Positions 58,292 to 64,000 of a DNA stretch of 64,000 bases are shown one piece after another (within the stretch, counting starts at the first letter, position 1; each line of letters starts with the position of its first letter). Made by a program: the position numbers and the translations under genes. This stretch comes from Prochlorococcus marinus bv. HNLC2. GTDB taxonomy: Bacteria; Cyanobacteriota; Cyanobacteriia; PCC-6307; Cyanobiaceae. The stretch is taken from positions 343,795 to 407,794 of the forward strand of contig GL947595.1 of the NCBI GenBank assembly GCA_000218745.1. The letters are read 5' to 3'. The notes under the pieces are model-generated. The model did not search any database, was not told the DNA's origin, and saw nothing but the letters and a program-made list of their open reading frames with translations.

Positions 58292-58546
58292 TTGAGCCAA
58301 TTTCTTGTAAAAGTTTTTATTCGCCTAAGACCCTCAGTTCTAGACCCTGCAGGAGAAGCTATAAAATCTGCTGCTAACAAACTAGGAGTTGATGGTATAA
58401 ATTCACTAAGAATAGGAAAGTTAATAGAAACTGAATTAGAGGCTAGTCATGAAAATGAGGTGAAAGAAAAGATAGAATTGCTTTGCGACAGATTATTTGC
58501 AAATAATGTTATTGAGGATTATGAATATCAATTTGAGAAGAAATAA
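58292..58546 (+). CDS. purS: Phosphoribosylformylglycinamidine synthase subunit PurS
   Basis: PurS is the small bridging subunit that with PurL and PurQ forms FGAM synthase in purine synthesis. The 84-residue protein (TTG start) has 'VKVFIRLRPSVLDPAGEAI' and 'VDGINSLRIGKLIE', the family pattern. It is directly followed by purQ with no gap. purL is not in the window. Confidence 0.93.
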   Translation: MSQFLVKVFIRLRPSVLDPAGEAIKSAANKLGVDGINSLRIGKLIETELEASHENEVKEKIELLCDRLFANNVIEDYEYQFEKK

Positions 58547-59206
58547 ATGACATCATATACAGTTGGAATTGTTGTTTTTCCTGGATCTAATTGTGATAGG
58601 GATGTATCCTGGGCGCTTGAAGGATGCCTTGATATTAAAACAAAATTTATTTGGCATGAATCTTCCGATTTATCAGGAATAGATTCTGTAGTTTTACCTG
58701 GTGGTTTTAGTTATGGCGATTATCTTCGTTGTGGCGCAGTAGCACGTTTCTCCTCATTGATTAATGCTCTTCATGATTTTGTTCGAACAGGAAGGAAAGT
58801 AATTGGAATTTGTAATGGATTTCAAATTCTTACAGAGGCAGGTTTTTTACCTGGAGCATTAACTAATAATAAAAATTTAAACTTTATTTGTAAAGATGTG
58901 GAATTAAAAGTTCACTCGCAAAAAGGAGGTTGGTTTAAATCTTTTATTGATAAAAATATTACTCTCCCAATAGCTCATGGGGAAGGCAGATATTATTGTG
59001 ACGATTACACTTATAAAGAATTACTAGATAATGACTTAATAGCTTTAAAGTACATTGATAATCCAAATGGCTCTACTCATGAAATTGCTGGCATATTAAA
59101 TAAAGAGGGCAATGTTTTAGGATTAATGCCACATCCTGAGAGAGCTTGCGATAAAAATATTGGTGGTATTGATGGAGAATATATTTTAAAAAATCTTATA
59201 AAATAA
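58547..59206 (+). CDS. purQ: Phosphoribosylformylglycinamidine synthase subunit PurQ
   Basis: PurQ is the glutaminase subunit that supplies ammonia to PurL. The 219-residue class I amidotransferase has the nucleophile C89 in '[11 protein letters not shown]', '[17 protein letters not shown]', and the catalytic His and Glu in 'LMPHPERA'. It abuts purS. A strong terminator hairpin follows within 30 bp. Confidence 0.97.
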   Translation: MTSYTVGIVVFPGSNCDRDVSWALEGCLDIKTKFIWHESSDLSGIDSVVLPGGFSYGDYLRCGAVARFSSLINALHDFVRTGRKVIGICNGFQILTEAGFLPGALTNNKNLNFICKDVELKVHSQKGGWFKSFIDKNITLPIAHGEGRYYCDDYTYKELLDNDLIALKYIDNPNGSTHEIAGILNKEGNVLGLMPHPERACDKNIGGIDGEYILKNLIK

Positions 59207-59211
59207 TAAAA

Positions 59212-59236
59212 AAAATCGCCTTATTAAGGCGATTTT
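59212..59236. terminator. Bidirectional rho-independent terminator between purQ and fda
   Basis: AAAATCGCCTT at 59212-59222 and AAGGCGATTTT at 59226-59236 are perfect 11-base inverted copies with a 3-base loop (ATT). With A- and T-runs on the two sides, it can end transcription from purQ (plus) and fda (minus). This is the clearest terminator in the window. Confidence 0.85.
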
Positions 59237-59258
59237 AGAAAACGATCTAGTTTAAAAT

Positions 59259-60326
59259 TTAGTATTTATAACCAGCTACAAATAGTTGTTCATCAGAAGA
59301 AGGTTGAGATCCTGGAACATATGCTCCCTTTGAAGCTTCTGAATTAGCCTGAGCCCTTGCAATTAAGGCTTTCTGACCAGCCTCTAGATCACTACCTTTC
59401 CAAGCTTTTAAGCATGAATGCTGTAGGGCTCTACCGTAAGAGAATGAAACGTTCCACATAGCCTTTCTATAAAGATTATTCATATTATTCAGATAAACTG
59501 AAGCAGCTTCCTCGCTCAAGCCTCCTGATAAAAAGACAATTCCTGGTACAGATGCTGGAACACATCTTTCCATCGTTCTGATAGTCATTTCGGCAACCTT
59601 TTGAGGATCAGCTTTATCTGAGCAATCTGCACCGTTTACTGTCATTGATGGCTTTAAAAGTGTTCCTTCTAGTAAAACACCATTAGTTTGACATGCTTTG
59701 TAAACTGTTTTAATTACTTCTTCTTGGACTTCAGCTGTTTTTTCAATAGTGTGATCACCATCCATTAAAATTTCTGGTTCAATAATAGGAACTAACCCTG
59801 CTTCTTGAACAGATCTAGCATATCTTGCTAATCCCCAAGCATTCTCTTGTATAGATAAATTTGAAGGACATCCATCAGAAGTTATCTGTAAAACAGCTCT
59901 CCACTTGGCAAATCGTGCGCCTTGTTCGTAATATTTTGCTGCTCTTTCTACTAATCCATCGAGACCTGAACAAAATGTCTCTACATCTTTTCCACCAGGT
60001 AGAGGATTTAATCCCTTATCAACTTTAATTCCTGGAATTATACCTAGGTCATTTAATTTTTTAACCATTGGTTCGCCATCTGGATGATTTTGAAACAATG
60101 TCTCTTCAAATAGAATTGCACCACTAATGTATTTACCTAAATCTTTTGTTGTAAAAAGCATTCCTCTGTATGCTTTTCTATTTTCTTCAGTATTTTCAAC
60201 TCCAATACCAGCTAATCTTTTACCAACTGTTTTTGTAGATTCATCTACAGCAAGAATACCTTTACCTTTGGAGGCAAGTAACTGTGCATTTTCTTTAAGT
60301 TCTTTTGCGTAATAATTTAGAGCCAT
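59259..60326 (-). CDS. fda: Class I fructose-bisphosphate aldolase
   Basis: This Schiff-base aldolase joins or splits fructose 1,6-bisphosphate in the Calvin cycle and glycolysis. The 355-residue protein starts 'KGILAVDESTKTVGKRL' and has 'VLLEGTLLKPSMTVNG', whose lysine forms the Schiff base, and 'VFLSGGLSEEAASVYLN'. Its length matches class I enzymes of animal/plant type. It is convergent with purQ across the terminator. Confidence 0.96.
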   Translation of the reverse strand: MALNYYAKELKENAQLLASKGKGILAVDESTKTVGKRLAGIGVENTEENRKAYRGMLFTTKDLGKYISGAILFEETLFQNHPDGEPMVKKLNDLGIIPGIKVDKGLNPLPGGKDVETFCSGLDGLVERAAKYYEQGARFAKWRAVLQITSDGCPSNLSIQENAWGLARYARSVQEAGLVPIIEPEILMDGDHTIEKTAEVQEEVIKTVYKACQTNGVLLEGTLLKPSMTVNGADCSDKADPQKVAEMTIRTMERCVPASVPGIVFLSGGLSEEAASVYLNNMNNLYRKAMWNVSFSYGRALQHSCLKAWKGSDLEAGQKALIARAQANSEASKGAYVPGSQPSSDEQLFVAGYKY

Positions 60327-60415
60327 ACGATAAGTAAAACGAATGCGTTGATTTTTTCAGAATATGGTAAATTATAAAAATAAATATGTTACTTAGTCAA
60401 GTAAAAAATATTACA

Positions 60416-61506
60416 TTATATATTTTTAGTAAGTAATTTCTGACACCATTCCTGAAATTGATGATTCTTTTGCCGCTTCGCATACTCTTTGACTATCAGT
60501 CCCTCACTTAATCCTGGGATAATAGGTTTTTTATCAAGAATACTATTTGCCCACCAATCATGAATTCTTTTTACGGGAGCAATTCGGCCATCTGTCCATG
60601 TCCTATTAAATAAAAATTCATTATTAGGATTAATATTAGAAACTTTATCAAGTTCATCTATATAAGTTAAATTAAATCCATGAACATAATCTTTCTGATT
60701 TTCACTCCAAGGAATAAGGTCCCTTTGCTCCCATAAATTTCTAGGCAAAAACCTCTCCCATTTTTTGATATTGAAGACAAGGACACTTGGCATGGAATTA
60801 TTTCTTCTGGATGATTAGATAATTTTAAATTTGCTATACATATATCTTCACTAGTTACTTTCATCATCTGATTAGCTAGAGGCCTTTCATTTATTGATGT
60901 ATAAGTTTTAGCATCGACTTCAGTTGTCCTGCCAAAAAACCAATGCAATATATCAAAAGCATGAGTACCTAAAGCTCCAATAACTCCTCCACCTTTTTCA
61001 GATAAGGAATACCAATTCCATCCTCTATTTGGGTCAGATCTACTACTCATCAACCAATCGAGTTTTATGAAATAGATTTTTCCTAATTTATTATTATCTA
61101 ATAATTTTTTTGTTTGCATAAAAAGAGGTACTGCTCTGTATTCAAAATCAACACAAACCCTAAGGTTCCTACTAATAGCTATTCTTTGAAGATGTTGAAT
61201 CTCATCACTTGTTAGTGCGACAGGCTTTTCCAAAAGTATATTTTTATCATGCTCTAAAGCTTCTTTTGCTAATTTAAACCTTACATGCGGGGGAGTTGCA
61301 ATAATTACCCCTTCAATATCACTAGTTACTATAGAATTCCAATCGCCATAACATTTAACACCGGTATTTTTTTCAATCTGGTCAATTTTATTTTTATCGT
61401 GATGATATAAAAATTTCAAGTCAAAATGATCAGACTCTTTTATCGCTGGAATATGAACTTTTTCTCCAAAACCTAAACCTGCGATAGCAATTTTTAGTTT
61501 ACTCAT
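60416..61506 (-). pseudogene. Gfo/Idh/MocA family oxidoreductase, single-base frameshift
   Basis: The N-terminal part (ATG at 61506) has the Rossmann start 'KIAIAGLGFGEKVHIPAI', the motif 'LLEKPVALT' and the C-terminal domain 'GVIGALGTHAFDILHWFFG'. At 60705-60708 the frame is lost after 'GTLFLG'. The other frame continues 'SENQKDYVHGFNLTYIDEL' to 60416. Adding one A on the minus strand restores 363 residues, the family length. Substrate is unknown. A consensus error is likely. The ATG choice drops the upstream GTG-extended start at 61518. Confidence 0.75.
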
Positions 61507-61900
61507 TAAACAGCTCACTCTCCTCGCATGATTTATTAATAACTATATCTATCAATTCATCATTATTAGAGCTTGTCCATTTTGCATTTAGGTTTGGTAT
61601 TCCATTAATTGAGGTATCTTTGAATTTTTTAGTTTCACAATTTATTCTCATAACATAAAGAAGTTTTTTACCTTTGGTTTCTGGTTCCTTTGGTGCCTCA
61701 AAAAATCTTGTTAATACGCTAATTTCATTATTAGGATATTCTCTTATACTTCCTTTATCAATCCATTGCTCTCCATCATTATTCTTTTTTAAAAGCAGCC
61801 AATCAACATCTTTGGCGGCATATGAACCAAATGAAAAAGGAAGTAGAATTAATAAAAATGAAAGTAAGTAAAATACTAAAGAATAAAATAATTTTCTCAT
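61499..61900 (-). CDS. Secreted hypothetical protein (133 aa)
   Basis: The N-terminus is a signal peptide ('FYSLVFYLLSFLLILLPFSFGSYA'). The mature part begins 'KDVDWLLLKKNNDGEQWIDKG' and has two cysteines in the second half ('MRINCETKKF', 'VINKSCEE'), probably disulfide bonded. I recall similar surface-exposed domains in cyanobacteria but cannot name the family. It overlaps the start of the oxidoreductase gene by 8 bp on the same strand. Confidence 0.65.
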   Translation of the reverse strand: MRKLFYSLVFYLLSFLLILLPFSFGSYAAKDVDWLLLKKNNDGEQWIDKGSIREYPNNEISVLTRFFEAPKEPETKGKKLLYVMRINCETKKFKDTSINGIPNLNAKWTSSNNDELIDIVINKSCEESELFNE

Positions 61901-61904
61901 GGAT

Positions 61905-62783
61905 CTAACTTTGTATATGTTGTTCAGTTACCCCATGAATTTTTAAAATTTTAGTTAAGGTATTTTTTAATTCTTTTCTGTTGATAATTACATCAACAAA
62001 ACCATGTTCAAGTAGATATTCTGCAGTTTGAAAATTATCAGGTAATTTTTCTCTTAAGGTTTGTTCTATTACGCGCCGTCCTGCAAAGCCAATTAATGCT
62101 TTTGGTTCGGCTAATATTAGATCACCCAACATTGCAAAACTGGCAGTTACACCTCCTGTCGTTGGATGGGTTAATAATGGCATATAAAGTAAGTTTTTTT
62201 CCCTGTGTTTTTTTAAAGCTCCAGATATTTTAGCCATTTGCATAAGGCTTAACATTCCTTCTTGCATTCTTGCTCCACCAGAAGCGCATACAATTAATAA
62301 TGGATATTCTTCTTTTGTAGCTCGCTCAATAATTCTTGTTATTTTCTCTCCTACTACAGAACCCATGGATCCTCCCATAAATCTAAAATCCATTACTGCT
62401 AGGGCTAATGGTAGTGAATTGATGGTACATAATCCAGTAATAACTCCATCTTTTAGACCAGTACCAGCTTGACTTTCTCTGATTCGATCAGAATATGATC
62501 TTCTATCCTTAAATCCAAGTGGATCTGTTGGACTTAAAGAGGCATCTAATTCTTTAAAAGTACCTTCATCTGAGATTATCTTTATCCTTTCCTCGCTATT
62601 AATCCTATTATGGTGATTACAGTTGCTACAGACATTTTGATTAGATATTAAATCTTTTCGATAAACAACCTGTGAACATTCTGAACACTTTACCCACAAA
62701 CCATCGCTTTCATCAGTTTCTTGAGAAACTTTTCCAACGAATTGATCTTTACGTCTAGCGGCAAACCAATCAAATAGAGACAC
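61905..62783 (-). CDS. accD: Acetyl-CoA carboxylase carboxyltransferase beta subunit
   Basis: AccD, with AccA, transfers the carboxyl group to acetyl-CoA, starting fatty acid synthesis. The 292-residue protein has the four-cysteine zinc ribbon 'CSECSQVVY' and '[11 protein letters not shown]' near residues 33-58, and the CoA-binding '[20 protein letters not shown]' and '[16 protein letters not shown]'. Length is normal. It lies near prk, as in other picocyanobacteria. Confidence 0.96.
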   Translation of the reverse strand: MSLFDWFAARRKDQFVGKVSQETDESDGLWVKCSECSQVVYRKDLISNQNVCSNCNHHNRINSEERIKIISDEGTFKELDASLSPTDPLGFKDRRSYSDRIRESQAGTGLKDGVITGLCTINSLPLALAVMDFRFMGGSMGSVVGEKITRIIERATKEEYPLLIVCASGGARMQEGMLSLMQMAKISGALKKHREKNLLYMPLLTHPTTGGVTASFAMLGDLILAEPKALIGFAGRRVIEQTLREKLPDNFQTAEYLLEHGFVDVIINRKELKNTLTKILKIHGVTEQHIQS

Positions 62784-62872
62784 TTTAATATATGTTTTCT
62801 TAATTAAAGGCTAAAGATGGTCCTTTAATCAAGATTTTTTAAGACTTAATCAACTTTTATTACTTTTTAAAG

Positions 62873-63772
62873 TTAAGACGCTTTTTTTTCTTCAATCATT
62901 CTATGAATAATTGGTGTCAAGATTAATTCCATAGCAAATCCCATTTTTCCACCATTCACGACAATACTTGTTGGGCTTGACATAAAAGAATCATTTATCA
63001 TCCCAAGAAGATATTGAAAGTCAATACCCCATTTTTCTCTTGCTCCTTTCCTAAAATGGATTATTACAAAACTTTCGTCAGGTGTTGGTATATTTCTGCA
63101 AATAAATGGGTTAGAAGTATCTATTGTTGGTATCCTTTGGAAATTTATGTCTGTTTTACTAAATTGAGGACAAATATGATTAATATAATCAGGCATTCTT
63201 CTTAGGATTGTATCAACAATTGTTTCTGCAGAATAACCTCTCTCTGCATTATCTCGATGAATTTTTTGAATCCATTCTAAATTTGTTATTGGTACAACTC
63301 CGACTAAGAGATCAGCATAAGATGCGACATCATAACCTTCTCCTACAACTCCTCCATGTAGACCTTCGTAAAAGAGAACATCAGTCCCATTAGGAATGTC
63401 TTCCCATGGTGTAAATTGGCCAGGTTCCAAGTCAGTTCCAAGTCTTGAATTATGTTCTTGAGCTTCCTCAGTACTGTGAAGATAGTACCTTTTTTTTCCA
63501 CCGCCTGTTTCTCCATAGACTTTGAAAAGTTCTTCAAGTTTATCGAATAGGTTGGCTTCTGGACCAAAATGCGAAAAGTTTTCTCCTTTAGCAAGGGCAT
63601 CTGCCATCGCTTTTTTCATAGGCAATCTTTCGAATCTGTGATAACTATCTCCTTCGACAACGGCAGGAACGATATCTTCTCTTGCAAAAATATGCTCAAA
63701 TGCTCTTTTGACTGTACTGGTACCAGCACCTGATGATCCTGTTACAGCTACTACTGGATGACTTTTAGACAT
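62873..63772 (-). CDS. prk: Phosphoribulokinase
   Basis: Prk makes ribulose 1,5-bisphosphate for Rubisco. The 299-residue protein has the P-loop 'VTGSSGAGTSTVKRAF', 'VEGDSYHRFERLPMKK' and 'EGLHGG'. It is the shorter bacterial/picocyanobacterial form rather than the plant-like form. The upstream DNA shows a possible promoter, TTGACC at 63804-63809 and TTGTAT at 63780-63785, both on the minus strand; this would give nearly leaderless mRNA. Confidence in the promoter is low. Confidence 0.95.
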   Translation of the reverse strand: MSKSHPVVAVTGSSGAGTSTVKRAFEHIFAREDIVPAVVEGDSYHRFERLPMKKAMADALAKGENFSHFGPEANLFDKLEELFKVYGETGGGKKRYYLHSTEEAQEHNSRLGTDLEPGQFTPWEDIPNGTDVLFYEGLHGGVVGEGYDVASYADLLVGVVPITNLEWIQKIHRDNAERGYSAETIVDTILRRMPDYINHICPQFSKTDINFQRIPTIDTSNPFICRNIPTPDESFVIIHFRKGAREKWGIDFQYLLGMINDSFMSSPTSIVVNGGKMGFAMELILTPIIHRMIEEKKAS

Positions 63773-63861
63773 TTTTAAAATACAACATATAACGATTGTG
63801 ACAGGTCAACCGCTTATTTTTAAAATTTATTTAAAAATTTTTTTATTTATTACTTTTTTAA

Positions 63862-64000
63862 TCATATTTCTTGAATTATTTTTTCCCCCATTTCAGTACA
63901 GCTTAAAATTTGGGCATCCTTATCTATTAAATCACTAGTTCTAAATCCTTTTGAAAGGACATTGTCAATAGCTAATTCAATATTATCTGCAGCATTTGGC
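63862..64000 (-). CDS. leuB: 3-isopropylmalate dehydrogenase, 3' end only
   Basis: The last 45 or so codons of a minus-strand gene run off the right edge. They read 'NIELAIDNVLSKGFRTSDL' and 'LSCTEMGEKIIQEI', which is the C-terminal end of LeuB, the NAD-dependent dehydrogenase of leucine synthesis. Stop is at 63862-63864. The order prk-leuB agrees with other Prochlorococcus. The rest of the gene lies outside the window. Confidence 0.85.
   Translation of the reverse strand, partial: PNAADNIELAIDNVLSKGFRTSDLIDKDAQILSCTEMGEKIIQEI

Overview
The window is about 64 kb of a very AT-rich (roughly 30% GC by eye), gene-dense cyanobacterial chromosome. Gene content (petN, thf1/psb29, ccsA, chlP, pcyA, prk, the bifunctional glpX-type bisphosphatase, ferredoxin-type sir), very small proteins, short spacers and frequent TTG starts point to Prochlorococcus, probably a high-light-adapted clade. 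The clade is inferred from composition and gene content, not from a tree. No tRNA, rRNA, insertion sequence, prophage or CRISPR array was seen.

Layout. 0-3 kb: phosphate importer genes pstC-pstA-pstB behind Pho-box-like 10-11-bp repeats. 3-4.6 kb: tiny ORFs, a hypothetical gene with two DnaA-box-like repeats before its start, and a broken secreted-protein gene. 4.8-11 kb (minus): a DNA repair operon made of a membrane-anchored unknown, an MBL-fold exonuclease, an ATP-dependent DNA ligase, an Lhr-like helicase and a metallophosphoesterase (the ligase-associated DNA damage response set). 11-18.6 kb: an accessory-looking stretch of small hypotheticals around a photolyase/cryptochrome-like gene. 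18.7-25.7 kb: photosynthesis and proteostasis genes (petN, thf1, clpP, ftsH, sipA, two M16 peptidases, pcyA). 25.7-29.7 kb: a DevBCA-type exporter and a glycosyltransferase. 29.7-34.8 kb: rpsB-tsf behind a striking leader, then an unknown gene and recG. 34.8-45.8 kb: VanX-like and VanY-like peptidases, sir, glyS, chlP, typA, DUF309, lptB and ccsA. 45.8-52.7 kb: carbon metabolism (rpe, glpX, glgC, gnd, pgl) with hemA embedded. 52.7-64 kb: ilvD, upp-like, a CobW GTPase, purS-purQ, fda, accD, prk and the 3' end of leuB.

The photosynthesis, Calvin-cycle, oxidative pentose phosphate and glycogen genes form a coherent autotrophic core. ThF1, FtsH and ClpP fit photosystem turnover. The repair operon and photolyase fit life in strong light.

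Two points stand out. First, the rpsB leader carries two perfect interleaved inverted repeats (order a-b-a'-b', 8 and 9 bp) around a GGAGG, which can fold as a pseudoknot and looks like a translational control element. Second, five genes are broken by single-base shifts, each at or near a short run of identical bases, and one of them is the core gene gnd. This argues for consensus sequencing errors rather than real gene decay. The short genes found outside the long reading frames were located by direct reading and are marked with lower confidence where coding potential is weak.
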